Below, piece after piece: positions 35,839 to 48,368 of a stretch of DNA of 64,000 nucleotides. This DNA comes from Arachis hypogaea (lineage: Eukaryota > Streptophyta > Magnoliopsida > Fabales > Fabaceae): NCBI RefSeq assembly GCF_003086295.3, contig NC_092051.1, forward strand, positions 9,230,810 to 9,294,809, written 5' to 3'. A model generated the notes under the pieces. It ran no database searches and was not told the origin of the DNA. It was given only the letters and a program-made list of their open reading frames with translations. Every line of letters starts with the position of its first letter. Position 1 is the first letter of the stretch. A program made the translations under genes and the position numbers.

Positions 35839-36973
35839 TGAACGATTATTCTTCTTCTTCCTCCATGAAAACGAGTTTCTTGCCAAATTTGTTTGATCTC
35901 CTTCGTGTGTTCTCTCTTCGCCTTTTCATTCGTTGTTTTACCTGCGTTTATCACTGGTATTCTTGCTTCGTTTTTTTTTCGATTTTTATTGTTTCTGAAA
36001 TCAAGCTTTGAAATCGTTTTGAAGATAATGGAACTTCAGAAATACACCCAAACGATTACAGAAATATACCCAAAGAATTTAAGAAATACACCCAAAATTC
36101 GTTGAAATACACCTTATGCATAATTCAAAACTCTTCCTCTTTCTCCTCCCATCTTCTGCTGCTTCTTCTTCTTCATTTTCTTATTTCATATTCTCATAAT
36201 TCTTTTTGGAGGAAAAAATCAAACAAAGAAGAAAAAAATACATAATGTTACAAAATCAAAAGAAGAACGAGGAGAAACACGACGATGAAGATGAAACACT
36301 TCAAAAACGATTTCAGAGCTTGATGTCAAAAAACAATGGAAATCGAGAATAATGAAGAAAGAGAATAGAGAGAAAAGCATGTAAATGAAGAAGGAGAAAG
36401 AGAAGACAAGAAATTAGAAAAAGGAAATAGAATCCTTTCAAAAATTAAAAATATGTTAGAGGCGTGTTTGAGCGTAATATCAATTAGAAGACTTGTAAGA
36501 CTTGTATAGCAGAATCACTTGTATGTATGTAGAGATTAATCCAACTATAAAAATCATACATATATTAAATCTCATAGTGAAAACTCACATACAATTATTT
36601 TATTGTGAAGTTGATAGCTGAAAATCGTTAGATGATTTGACAGGTTTGACTAGATTGTTATCTAATAACTTTCAACTATCAACTTTACATAATAACACCT
36701 GGATATGAGTTTTCATCTTATATTATTACTACATCTACCTTAATAAATCGCGCCTATTAATAAGTAATACAAATAATTGACTTAATTCCTCTAACACCTA
36801 TTAATAAATAAATAGGTAGTGTCTGATTTGATGGTTAATTTTGTATATGAACATATCATTTTTGTTCTCACCATGCTAACTAAGGTAATAAGAACTTGAT
36901 GGCATGCACAAATGAAGCCCCAAGTTTAAGAAATGTTAAGCATGAAGCACAAGTAGTATTCATATTAATGGCA

Positions 36974-39011
36974 TCAAATCTTGTTAAGGGCAGCAAGGAT
37001 GAGGACAGTGAGGGAAGTAACTCCAGGGATGAAGAAGTCATCACGAAGAGCATTAGGCATAGCTGTGCGCTTGAGGAAAAGGGTTGCCAAAGGGACACCA
37101 AAGATGTACATGAGTACTTCCTTTGCTCCACCAATTCCTGTTAATAACTCTATTGATGACCCTTTTGTCATCACTTCCTTAAGGATCTCATGGAAATCTG
37201 CTTTCTCTAGCTTCTCCTTCCTCTTCTCTCCACCATGATGTTTCTATATATCAATCAAACAATTTCATTATTCTTTTATTTTCAAATCACAAATAAGTCT
37301 ATGTCTTATATTCTATACTTGATAATTACTCTAATTATAAAATATTTAAACTAACTTTATATTCATTCAAGACTTGATTAGTTTTCGACAAAATTATCCC
37401 AAATGAGTTTAGTTTGTTGGGTAGTTTTGTTGAATGTTTTTAATAATTTGGTTGAATTAACCCAATCAAATATTAAGTTAATTTCTAATTCTAAAGTTAA
37501 AATTTTTCAATGTTATAGTGTTTGTTCTAAGAAATTAAGACTGAGATTTAGTATTGTATTTAGTGGTCACATATTGAAATTAAAATTTTAATTTCGAGAT
37601 ATAAAATTTTAATCTCTTAAATATTTTTAAAAATTTTTTGAAATAGCGACTGAAACTTTATTTAATAATATTTCTTTTCAAAAATATTTTATTTAACTTT
37701 TTTTAATTTTAAATTTATTTCTCATTTTTATATTTATTTTGAAATTAATTCAGTCTAGTATATTTTACATCAAACACAATACAGAAATTTAATTTAATTT
37801 TTATCTTCCAATCTCAGTCTCTTACTTTTAGTCTTCTTTCTAAATGGAGCCTAAATGTTTATAATCATTAGATAATTTACTTTATAATAAATGTAAAAGT
37901 TTCAAGATGATAGTGGACTTATTTACATCGAATGCGTCCTTTAGATCATTCACTGGAGGCAGCTTAAATTGCGTGTTTTTAAGATTTTCGTTGATTTTCC
38001 TGCCAAATAAAATAAATTAAAGCATCATCACATTTTGTTGTTAATTAATAAGTTATTAACAGTATATTCAACCTGGCTATATGCACCATACAAACTATTA
38101 AATAAGTTGAACCTAAACCCTAGAATGATACCCTATGAAAATTCATATAAGCACTTTTAATAGAAAAAAAAATTGTTTAGGTTTAGTTCAAAATGTTAAA
38201 AAAATGTTAATTACATAATATTTTTCATTCATATAAAATATAAGAATAGGGCAAAAAAATAATGTAAAAAAACTTAGATATATATTATAGAGTCAACACA
38301 AAAAATATAAGAATTAAAACCAAAGAAATAAAAAATTATAAATAATAAAATCTTATTAAAGTTTTTTTTTTTTTTCAATTAAACAAATTTCAAGAGTGAA
38401 AATAGTAATTAGTACTCGACTATGTCGCATACGATACGGTAGAATTCTTCGAACTGGAGGTTCTTGGCATCCTTGAGATTTTTTTCATAGCATGATTCTA
38501 TAATTGGAATAATCTCTTTGATCTTTCTCTCTTCGGAACCTATATGTCAAAATTTAAGAAAAATAAAACAATTATATATGAAAGAGTACAAATAAGGTTT
38601 AATTACTCTGTTGGTTCCTATAGTTTTGCGAAATTTTCAATTATGTCTCTATACTTTTTTTCTTTTTAATTGAGTCCTTGCACCAATTTTTTTTAATTGG
38701 TCCTTACACTTTATTTTCCTTTTATTTAGGTCCCTATACTAATTCTTTTTGTTTTAGTTGGGTCCTATAAAATTAAGTCAATTACTATTAATAGAGACTT
38801 AATTGGAAAAAAAATAGTGCAGGGACCTAATTAAAAAGAAAAAATATAGAGACCTAATTGAAAATTTCATGAAACTATATGGACTAATAGAGTAATTAAA
38901 CCTACAAATAATTAATCTTTTGCTAATTAATTGACATTATTGAAGTAATGAGAGAGTTAGATATGGAATGAATTAAGTACCAGGAGCTAATTTCTGCAGA
39001 GACTGGCCCAT
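36974..39011 (-). CDS. EF-hand-family-like small protein with hydrophobic C-terminus
   Basis: Four short exons join in frame into 165 aa (plus coordinates, 5' to 3': 38981-39011, 38416-38539, 37927-37999, 36974-37243). All splice sites are GT-AG and phases agree. The N-terminus is MGQSLQKLAPG, which could be N-myristoylated (MGxxxS/K-like). The middle has helix-rich FEEFYRIVCDIVEKINENL and LPPVNDLKDAFDKHH. The end is DFHEILKEVM...GIGGAKEVLMYIFGVPLATLF and FIPGVTSLTVLILAALNKI, two hydrophobic stretches. It resembles the plant family annotated as calcium-binding EF-hand family protein (Arabidopsis At1g64850 type, from memory). A canonical EF-hand loop is not visible. Gene structure is convincing; function is not established. 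Confidence 0.82.
38596..38902. mobile_element. MITE in intron 1 of the EF-hand-like gene
   Basis: Inverted ends ggtttaattactctgttggt and (other strand) ggtttaattactctattagt enclose 307 bp. A perfect 9-bp duplication, TACAAATAA, lies at 38587-38595 and 38903-38911. This is a Mutator-type signature. The element sits 57 bp from the exon 2 boundary and 78 bp from exon 1. Confidence 0.88.
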
Positions 39012-39082
39012 ATTTTTGGCTTTGATCTGAAACAGTTACGTTGTGTGATGGCAGATGTATAAAGAAATTAAATTATGGGTCC

Positions 39083-39093
39083 TTTATATAGAA
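39083..39093 (-). promoter_or_regulatory. TATA box of the EF-hand-like gene
   Basis: On minus, tatataaagg lies about 70 bp upstream of the start codon. The spacing leaves a leader of roughly 40 nt. Confidence 0.6.
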
Positions 39094-39099
39094 TTAGAA

Positions 39100-40214
39100 T
39101 AATTAAAGCATAGCAATAAAACTTGCAATGGTGGAAAAAGAACAATGTGTCTCTTGAGTTATAAGATAAGGAAAGCTTATGTGATGATCCAAGGACCAAG
39201 TTAGAAATTTAGAATACTTTCTATTATCGAAGTAAGGTATATTATTAGGATAATGTTATGGTAAAAAGTAAAGTTTTGGTGAAAAATGAAGATATTTTTT
39301 ATTTTTAATAATTCTATTTTTTTATCAAAGAAATTCCTATATTATTATCCATTTTGATACCATGGCTTTAAAGGAGATAAACTAATATGCGGTTTATTTT
39401 TTCAAGATAAATTTTGAGCATTAAAACAAAGTAATGAGGGATATCAAGCAATTATTTAATTGTTAGAGTATGTAAGTGACTTTTATTAAAAAGAAAAGTT
39501 ATTTAAGAGTCAAATACTTTTTTTTTTTTATGTCCCGTCAAATACTTTAATTTATATGTTAATAATTAGATAATATCATAAACTTTTGTTTCAACAATAT
39601 TGTTTTTTTTTATTTAAAAACTTTCTAGGATTTAAACTAGAAAATTACTAAAGAGATAGTGAAATTGGCAAGTATAGATTTCTTCTACTTTTGCAATATT
39701 TGTTTTATTTTGTTTTATGAATTTTCTATTTTAAACTATAATGTTATTAATTTTTGGCTGAAAATTCTATAATTCATAACAACGTTTGTAACTAATTTTC
39801 CTTCTACAATGAGACAAACAAATAGCTATATATATTACTACACAAATTAATTTAAGTTGGTCTAATAGTTAATTTATTAGTACGTTTCTTTAAGTAAATG
39901 TTGAAAAATTTAATTTTATTTTGTAACAATTCATTAATCAACAATAAATATTTAAATAAAACTCAAACTCACGACGAGTTAATCCTTAACTTATCTGGTT
40001 AAAAATTACCGTAAAAAAAAAAGGCACATATTACTACATTATAGGTAGTTCTGTAAGTAAATTGTCAATATTTTTATCGGTCAAAAATTCATAACTAAAG
40101 TCATAGGAAATCACACATGTGCAAACCTAGATATGCCATTTTAAGTTTACAACAATTTTTGCTCATTGCATCATTAAAAAAGAAATAAAGTATTAAAATA
40201 ATATCCAAAAATTT
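39100..40214. other. AT-rich intergenic stretch
   Basis: Upstream region of the EF-hand-like gene and AT-rich sequence. No ORF or delimited repeat. Confidence 0.5.
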
Positions 40215-40608
40215 ACCATACTTATAAAAATAATCTCAAAAGATATTAATAACAAATAGGTTTTTTAAAAATTGAAAAACGTGATAAAAAAGAGTAGATA
40301 TTAAATATACATTAAAAGACTTTAAAAATTATATTTTAATACGATCTTTAAAAAAACGTTTTTATTGTAAATGACTTTTTTTTGAAAAAAAATTAAAAAT
40401 TAATTTTTATTCCAAATTTTTGGATACACCTTTTAAATATTTGTTTAAATATTACCACAAATTCAAATTACATGAATAAATCGTTTATAAAATATAAAAT
40501 TTTTTCATTACTTATAAATAATATATTTTTTATTAGTTATTTTTATTACATTTTTAAATTATTCAAAAATTGTTTTATTAATAACATCTTTTAGAGATTT
40601 TTATAAGT
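40215..40608. mobile_element. AT-rich TIR element
   Basis: acttataaaaataatctcaa at the left matches, on the other strand, acttataaaaatctctaaaa at the right. Internal wording (ataaatcgtttataaaatataaaa, attattcaaaaattgtttta) parallels the element at 9730-10180. No clean duplication was seen. Confidence 0.5.
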
Positions 40609-40653
40609 GTACCGAATTGCTAATTATTTCTTTAAAAAACTAAACATCAATAA

Positions 40654-43600
40654 TGTAAATCCTGCTAAAATCGGTAAATAATTAGTTAATAAATTAAATT
40701 TTAATTAGGAAAGCTAAAAATGCAAAACTAATATCAAAATAGGATAGAGTTCGTCGAAATGAGAATTTTGATACCAATTTCGATAATTTGGCACAAAATC
40801 GAACTAGAAAGACCGAATTGGTTGAACCGGGGTCCAAACCAGGCTCGTGGATCCAACCGGACCCATAATTAAAAAGAAGCAGTAGCTTCTTCTCTTTCAT
40901 TTGCATCCAACGAAGCCATCAGAATTGGGGGAAAGGGAAGAGGAGATCTCAAACTCTCACAACCTTTGATCCACCATAATTCCTCCGTCCGGACTCCGAT
41001 CGCCGCACCGTTCGCGGCCACGCGCTCAGCGCGTCGAACTCTACCTTTCTATCCGATTAATTTCACTGGTAAGCCTCATATTTGATTCATAATCTCTATT
41101 CCCTTTTCTTTGGTGAAATTGAATCCTATAATAAAATCTTGTCCAATTTTGTGTTTTAGGCTCAACTTAGCGTCTGGGACTTGATGGGCTCGAGCAATTG
41201 AGCATATGGGTACGATAAGGACACCAAACCCTAGCTAAATCTTGTATTTATAATGGGAAAACTGAAATTGGAACATGTATATGTATTAGGTGTAGATTGA
41301 ATGGGTATATATGCTTTGGAATTGAATTGGGAATATTTGGAAGCTTGTTGGTGATCAAAGCTTGGTTTGTGGCTGTTCTAATTGAGCTTGGAGGGGCTGT
41401 GTTTTGTGTTGTGAGGCTGCCTTGGGTGAAACTAAGTGGTCGGCCAAGGTATGGTTTAAGTTTCGCACGTTTAATATTTACGGTGTTGTGAAAACTTAGG
41501 TTAGAGGAATCGATAAGTTGAATTTGTTAATTGCATTTAATGAGTAGTTTTATAATGTTGTTGGAATAATTGTTGATGAACACATGTTGGAATTATGGGG
41601 TATGGAGGTTATTACTTTTATGCTCTTGGATTTACTTATGATGGATTGTGTTAATGTTGGTATATATTGATGGAATATGGTTGATGTTTGTTAATAAAGA
41701 ATTGTTAATAAAGAGTTTATATGTGTCAATGAAGGGTTGAGTTGTGTTAATGGCATTTAATTGTTATATGTTGATAGAAGGTTGATAAATATATGATGAA
41801 GGGTGGTATAAGTGAAGAGTTGATATGAATAAATGAGGGGTTATTGATGTATGAGGTAAATGTTGATAATTATTTTGCTCAAGATTTGTGGAATTGGTTA
41901 AAGGTAGTATGAACAATGGTTGTTAATGACATAGGCTGATATGGTATTAGAATGCAAGTTGTAATGGTAAGGAACACGAGTGATGAAAATGAGGTTTGGT
42001 TGAGAATTGGTTAAGAACCAATTTTTGATGAACTTTGGAAGTCCATAATTTACTTCTCAAGTCTTGGATTGAGTTGTGGTTTGTTGCAAATAAAAGATGA
42101 TTTTAAGAGCTTTTGATTGATATCAATTTTGTGAAAAACAAATTTTTGTAGAGAAAGTTATGGACATTGAAAATCTGGTGTATGAATCTGTGTTTAGGAA
42201 TGGTGAAAACTGGTTGCAGCAATCTTCTTGGGCATTCTGCCCATTTTTTTGAAAGAACGCCCATCCACGCGTGCGCGTGGATCACGCGTACGCGTGGAGT
42301 GGAATTTTGGCGACGCATGCGCGAGAAGCATGCGTACGCGTGTGATCATATCCACGCGTGCACATGACTCATGCATACGCGTGGATGCTGTCTGCTGCAA
42401 AAATTGGTTTTGACTATTTTTAAACCAATTTTCTACTTCTAAACCTCCATTTTCTTTCCTTTAAGGCTTAGAGTATGGTTTTAGGTCCAGTGGATAAAAG
42501 AAGCTAGGAAAACAAGATATCTTGAGGGTGAAGAAAGTTGTAAATGGCGGCTTATGAAGAAAATAAGAATGTTAACGAAGTTTAGCGCTAAGGCTTGATA
42601 CTTGATGATGTATTGATAGTAAAATTTCCATGGCTTATGAATAATGATATCTGAGATACGAGTTTCCCTGGGTTTAAACCGTGGCTCGCCACCGTGTGTT
42701 CCAGGTTGATTCTCGATACTCTGTTGACCCTACGTCGTAAGGGTGACCGGGCACGTATAAATTCCTGTGTGTGGATAACCCCCATTGAGTGATTATATGA
42801 TGAATGTATGTGAACTCTATGCATAGACTCTTAGAGATGCGCGACGGGGGACAGTCTAAGGTTTTCGGACTTGTCGGGTTGGCTAGATAACCGACAGATG
42901 GGCCCCATCAGTCATAGGACAGGCATGCATCATATGCATTTGTTTGTTTTAATTGTTATGCACTTCCTGGGTATGCCTAACTGATATATACCAGCTGTTA
43001 CCTGTTATACTTGCTACTTGTATTATCTGCTCATTACTTATTTGGTTGTTTGTTTCTGTTGTATTATAGATGATGGAGGAAATAGAGAAATGGTTTGGTA
43101 TTAGACTAGGATTGAAATTGAGTAAGTTAGGTAGATTTAGAATACCTACCCCTGTTTATGGTTTCTGTTTAGTAATTAAGTTGGATAATTGAATAACGGA
43201 GTTCTAGGATTGCCTATGGCATTCTCAGAACCTTATTTATTATACGCGTGACACTTTTATCATGCTGAGAACCTCTGGTTCTCATTTCATACTGTGTTGC
43301 TGTTTTTCAGATGTAGGTCGAGAGGCTCCTCACTAGGCGTCTGGATCTTGAAGCGAAGTAGTTCCGGGATGTATTTTGGGTTTTTGTATATATTTATGTA
43401 TATATATGTGTAGCTTACTCTCCAAGTAACTTGTGTATGCTGCTCCTCCTAGAGGTTGAGGGAGAGATAGGAGTTTTTTTGGTATTTTGGTGTATTTTGG
43501 GGCTACCTATGTATGTTCATATATATATATATATATCTCCTCCGGCCAGCCTTAGCTTCGCAGGCTGAGTCAGGAGCTAGTTATACTGTTTCCTTGGCTT

Positions 43601-43842
43601 TCTTTTACATCTTTGGTTTACCTTTATCATTTTCCTATTAGATTTCTTAGTACGCAAGTAGCCCTATTCCTTGAGCGTTGCGCTTTTCATTTTGCGATTT
43701 TTGTTTACCCATTTGTTTCAAGGCTCCTAGTACACTATTTCTTTTATACATATATGTATATTTTTACTGTTAGAGGTTCGTAATACCTTACTATCTCAGT
43801 CTTATGACTAAAGCATAAGATTTAGTATAGTAGGGTGTTACA
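40654..43842 (+). mobile_element. 5' LTR of the Tekay-type element (3189 bp)
   Basis: It matches 48588-51803 over its whole length. It has a purine- and GC-richer 5' part, an AT-rich middle and a CG-rich palindromic cluster at about 42262-42388. The end gtgttaca is followed by tta and the primer site. Confidence 0.92.
42262..42388. repeat. CG-rich palindromic cluster in the 5' LTR
   Basis: Overlapping palindromes built from acgcgtgcgcgtgg and acgcgtacgcgtgg lie in an otherwise AT-rich LTR. They provide a dense island of CpG sites. Confidence 0.85.
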
Positions 43843-43845
43843 TTA

Positions 43846-43857
43846 TGGTATCAGAGC
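43846..43857 (+). other. Primer binding site (tRNA-iMet) of the Tekay-type element
   Basis: tggtatcagagc lies 3 bp after the 5' LTR. It is the same primer class as used by the copia element. Confidence 0.92.
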
Positions 43858-44058
43858 ACTTCGTTCCTATAGAGCCTGAGGACGGACTGATTGTGCTTCT
43901 GTGCATTCTCTGTGTATGAATTTATTTGCTATTAGGATATCTAATTGATATATGTGGTATAAACGTTCATGAGCATGCATTTGGGACTTAAAGCACTGAA
44001 CTTGCGATATTGAGACTGATCAACTTGATATCACTTGTTTGGTGTGTATAGGGACCAG

Positions 44059-45375
44059 ATGTCTACTCACGGATGCGGACGCGGGTGAGGTAGAGGCCGA
44101 ATAGGCAATTCTATGCCTGAAACATCAGGAAATACTCCTAACCCTATAGACTTCATGGCTGCATTATGCAATATGGCAGCAGCAATGCAAGCGACAACTG
44201 AAGCCCTGGGAAATCAGATTAATAATGGAAACAATGGTAACAATGACGAGAATGGTCCAATGTCATTGCATTCCTTCCTGAAGGTTCACCCTCCAACTTT
44301 TAGAGGGACTTCGAATTCTACCAATGCTGATAATTGGATAAAAGCTATTGAGCGGGCATTACAGGCTCAGCAGGTTCCTGATAAACAGTGGGTTGAGTTT
44401 GGAACCTACCAGTTGCATGGTGAAGCTCAGCACTGGTGGCAGGGCATGAGGCGCATTCTGCAGCTTAACGGGGGTGTGATCTCTTGGGAGTTGTTCCTAG
44501 AAAAATTCTATAAGAAATATTTCCCTACCTCAGCTAGAAATGCCAGAGAACTCGAACTGCTTCAGCTTAAACAGGGACAAATGACCATCACTGAGTATCC
44601 AAGTAAATTTGAGGAATTATGTCGCTTTTCACGCATCTATCAGGGAGCTCTTGAGGACTTTGCTGAATGGAAGTGTATAAAGTATGAAGAAGGCCTTAGG
44701 AGTGACATTCAGAGCTTTGTGGCACCTATGCAGATTCAGGAGTTTTCTGAGCTTGTGAATAGGAGCAGGGTGGCGGAGGATTATGTCAAAAGGGCTGCAT
44801 AAGAAAAAGGGAGTCTGAGGATGCCATTCCAGAGGACCACAGGGAGGAATTTTTCACCTAGGGGCAGACAATTCAAGCATGGTGGCTTTGTCCCTCAGAA
44901 CAATCAGGGGCAAGGCAACTCCAGGAGGCCTAATGCTAGTGCTAACCAGGGAAGGAGACAGGAAAACCAGCCACAACAAAATATGAGTTACCATAGATGT
45001 AGGAAGTATCATTCTGGGCCATGCAGGTTTGGGACCGGAGTCTGTTACTCCTGTGGACAGGCAGGACACTTGGCTAACAGTTGCCTAGAGAAGAAGAAGT
45101 ATGAGACAGGTAGAATACAGCAACCAGGCAGAGTATACACTACTTCTTTAGTAGGTGCTGAGGGGTCAGAGACATTGATCAGAGGTAACTGTGAGATGGC
45201 TGGTAAAACTTTGAATGCTTTGTTTGATTCTGAAGCTACACATTCTTTTATTGCATTTGAGAAGGCTCATGAGTTAGGATTGAAAATAGTAGTCATGGGA
45301 TATGATTTGAAGGTGTATAATGCCACCCACGAGGCTATGATCACTAGGTTAGGGTGTCCCCAAGTTCCCTTTTGA
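44059..45375 (+). pseudogene. Gag and protease of the Tekay-type element
   Basis: The natural start is probably the ATG at 44059, but TGA at 44086-44088 interrupts it. The frame continues from 44113. Capsid motifs include PPTFRGTSNSTNADNWIKAI, ELLQLKQGQMTITEY and FSELVNRSRVAEDYVKRAA. TAA at 44800-44802 follows, then the nucleocapsid with a CCHC knuckle (CYSCGQAGHLANSC) and the protease start (LNALFDSEATHSFI). Here the catalytic D-S-G reads D-S-E, which should inactivate the protease. TGA at 45373-45375 ends the segment. Confidence 0.87.
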
Positions 45376-45393
45376 ATACAACATCGTGATTTT

Positions 45394-46589
45394 TTGCATA
45401 ACTTAATCTGTTTGCCAATGACTGGTCTTGATCTCATTTTGGGATTAGACTGGTTATCCAAGAATCACGTTCTACTCGATTGCTCTGCAAAAACAGTATG
45501 TTTCATGCCTGAGGACACAGAAGGGCCGGTGGTGGTGAATAACTACTATTTGAATTCTATGATAGTGAACTATTCTCAGGCCGTATGTCAAAGAATATTA
45601 TTGTTAGCTGCGGGTGTTTCGGGTGATGATCAGAACTTAGAACAAATCTCAGTTGTGTGTGAGTTTCTAGAGGTGTTCCCTAATGATATTGATGAATTTC
45701 CACCAAAACGGGAAGTTGAGTTTGTTATTGATTTAGTACCTAGGGCCGGACCAATCTCATGTGCTCCTTATAGGATGTCGCCTCTAGAAATGGCCAAATT
45801 GAAGTCTCAACTAGAGGATCTGTTGGGTAAAAATTTTATCCGACCAAGTGTATCTCCGTGGGGTGCGCCAGTATTACTAGTGAAGAAGAAAGATGGAAGT
45901 ATGTGCTTATGTGTTGACTATAAGCAGCTGGATAAGGTTACAGTGAAGAATAAATACCCGTTGCCAAGGATTGACGACCTGATAGACCAGTTACAGGGAG
46001 CCGGTGTGTTCTCTAAGATTGATCTACGATCCGGATACCATCAGATAAGGGTTAGAGATAAGGATATTCCTAAAACTACCTTCAGAACACGATATGGCCA
46101 CTATGAATATACCGTGATGTCCTTCGGACTAACTAATGCTCCGGCGATATTTATGGATACATGAACAGAATCTTCCATCCATATCTGGATAAGTTTGTTG
46201 TTGTGTTTATTGACGACATTCTTATCTATTCTAAGAACGAGGATGAGCATGCAGAACACTTGCGAACAATACTACAAATCCTGAAGGATATGAAGTTGTA
46301 TGCTAAGTTTTCCAAGTGCGAGTTCTGGAAGTCGGAAGTGAAATTTCTTGGCCACGTGGTGAGTAAGCAAGGAATAGCAGTGGATCCTGCTAAGGTTGAG
46401 GCGGTGATGAATTGGGAGCGGCCAACTTCAGTGACGAAAATCAGGAGTTTCTTAGGCTTGGTGGGTTATTATCGGAGGTTCATCAAAGGGTTTTCACAGC
46501 TCGCTTTGCCCTTGACCAAGCTGACCAGGAAGGATGTTTCTTTTGTATGGACTCCCGAGTGCGAGGAGAGTTTCCTTGCCTTAAATTAG
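45394..46589 (+). pseudogene. Reverse transcriptase of the Tekay-type element
   Basis: Begins in the end of the protease region ([20 protein letters not shown]) and runs through [55 protein letters not shown] and [12 protein letters not shown] one-base loss near 46155 shifts the frame. The next frame carries the catalytic [15 protein letters not shown] and the thumb motif [14 protein letters not shown] and [16 protein letters not shown] at 46587-46589 ends it. Confidence 0.9.
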
Positions 46590-46592
46590 AGA

Positions 46593-47099
46593 TTGACTAC
46601 CGCCCCTGTGTTAGTGTTGCCTGAGCCGAGAGAACCATTCGAGGTATACTGCGATGCATCCTTGAAAGGTTTAGGATGCGTGTTAATGCAGCATCACAAA
46701 GTTGTAGCTTATGCCTCACGTCAGTTAAGGCCACATGAAAGAAACTACCCAACTCATGATTTGGAGCTTACTGCCGTTGTCTTTACTTTGAAGATTTGGA
46801 GGCATTATCTCTATAGATTTAAATTTCAAGTCTATTCAGACCATAAGAGTCTGAAGTATCTGTTTGAGCAAAAATAATTGAATATGCGTCAGAGGAGGTG
46901 GATGGAACTCTTGAAGGATTATGACTTCGAGCTAAACTACCATCCGGGAAAGGCGAATGTAGTAGCAGATGCTTTGAGTAGGAAATTCCTATGTGCCGCT
47001 TGGATGATGCTAAAAGAGGAAGAATTGCTAAAAGCCTTTCAAGGATTGAAACTAGGAATCAGAGAAGAGTTTGGAACTTGGTGCCTAAGCCAATTATAG
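46593..47099 (+). pseudogene. RNase H of the Tekay-type element
   Basis: Shows [47 protein letters not shown] and, after TAA at 46875-46877, [20 protein letters not shown] and VVADALSRK. These are the usual gypsy RNase H and tether motifs. TAG at 47097-47099 ends this section. Confidence 0.9.
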
Positions 47100-47153
47100 A
47101 TTTCAAGTGACTTCAAGGCTGAACTAGTAAAGGCTCATCAGAATGATCAAGAA

Positions 47154-48368
47154 TTGTATAAGATTTTGCCCGCGATTGAGAAAGAAAAGCAATGGAGAGT
47201 GTCAGAAGATAAAGATGGGTTGTGGAGGTTTAAGGGCCGGATAATTATGCCAGATGTCGGGAATTTGCAACGGAGCATATTGGAGAAAGCTCACAAGAGC
47301 GGGTTCTCCATTCATCCTGGAAGCACAAAGATGTACCAAGACTTAAAGATGATGTTCTGGTAGCCATGAATGAAAAATAATGTGGCGTTACATGTTTCCA
47401 AATGCCTAACTTGTCAGAAAGTCAAGATTGAACACCAACGACCAGCCGGAACCCTTCAACCTTTGGAGATTCCACAGTGGAAATGGGAGAGCATCGCTAT
47501 GGATTTTGTATTGGGCTTACCAAGAACTCGGACAGGTTGTGATGCTATTTGGGTAGTTATAGACCGACTGACCAAGTCAGCTCATTTTCTGCCTATTTGG
47601 ATAAGTTGTACTATGGAGGAGTTAGCGCGCTTATACATAAAGGAGATTGTGAGGTTACATGGCGTACCTTCCACTATTGTATCGGATAGAGACCCTCGCT
47701 TTACATCACAGTTCTGGGGTACTTTTCAGCGAGCTTTTGGCACTCAATTAAGCCTAAGTACTGCCTATCATCCTCAGACGGATGGTCAATAAGAAAGAAT
47801 AATCCAAACCCTGGAAGACATGTTAAGAGCTTGTGTTTTGGATCAACCGGCGAGCTGGGATCGATATATGCCTCTGGTAGAATTTTCTTACAACAATAGC
47901 TATCATGCGAGTATTGGAATGGCTCCATATGAGGCTTTGTATGGAAGAAAATTCCAGTCTCCATTATGTTGGTATGAGGTAGGAGAAAAGAGCTTGATAG
48001 GACCTGAAATGGTAAGTGAAACCACTGAGCAAATAAAGAGAATCCGGAGTCGAATGCTTGAGGCTCAAAGCCGTCAGAAGAGCTATGCTGACCAAAGACA
48101 GAAGCCCTTAGAATTCAAGGAAGGAGAACACGTCTTCTTGAAGGTTACTCCGACCACTGGAATAGGGAGGTCCATCAAAACCAAGAAGTTAAATCCCCGT
48201 TACATTGGGCCGTTTGAAATCCTGAAGAGAATTGGACCAGTGGCGTATAGGATCGCGTTACCACCACATCTTTCGAATATGCATGACATGTTCCACGTAT
48301 CGCAGCTTCGTAAATACACTTTTGATCCTAGCCATGTCCTAGAACCAGAATCAGTCCAAGTGAGATAA
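47154..48368 (+). pseudogene. Integrase of the Tekay-type element
   Basis: The zinc region has HKSGFSIHPGSTKMYQDL and CLTCQKVK. The core has [23 protein letters not shown] and, after TAA at 47790-47792, ERIIQTLEDMLRAC, giving the D-D-E triad. The C-terminal GPY/F module reads YIGPFEILKRIGPVAYRIAL and MFHVSQLRKY. Stops occur at 47361-47363, 47367-47369, 47790-47792 and 48366-48368. Confidence 0.9.

Larger units (their letters stand above)
24855..36520. mobile_element. Older TIR element split by the copia insertion
   Basis: At the left, ctgctacacgtacaagtctt...ggcttacaagt...ctcaacaaaatacacgc (about 24859-24930) matches, in reverse complement, the sequence at about 36465-36515 (gcgtgtttgagcg...acttgtaagacttgtatagcag). 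The copia element lies between them with its own duplication, so the outer element was there first. Without the copia it would be about 0.8 kb. Its right part also has an internal inverted repeat (35975-36025 versus 36295-36350). Ends are approximate and no flanking duplication was found. Confidence 0.6.
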
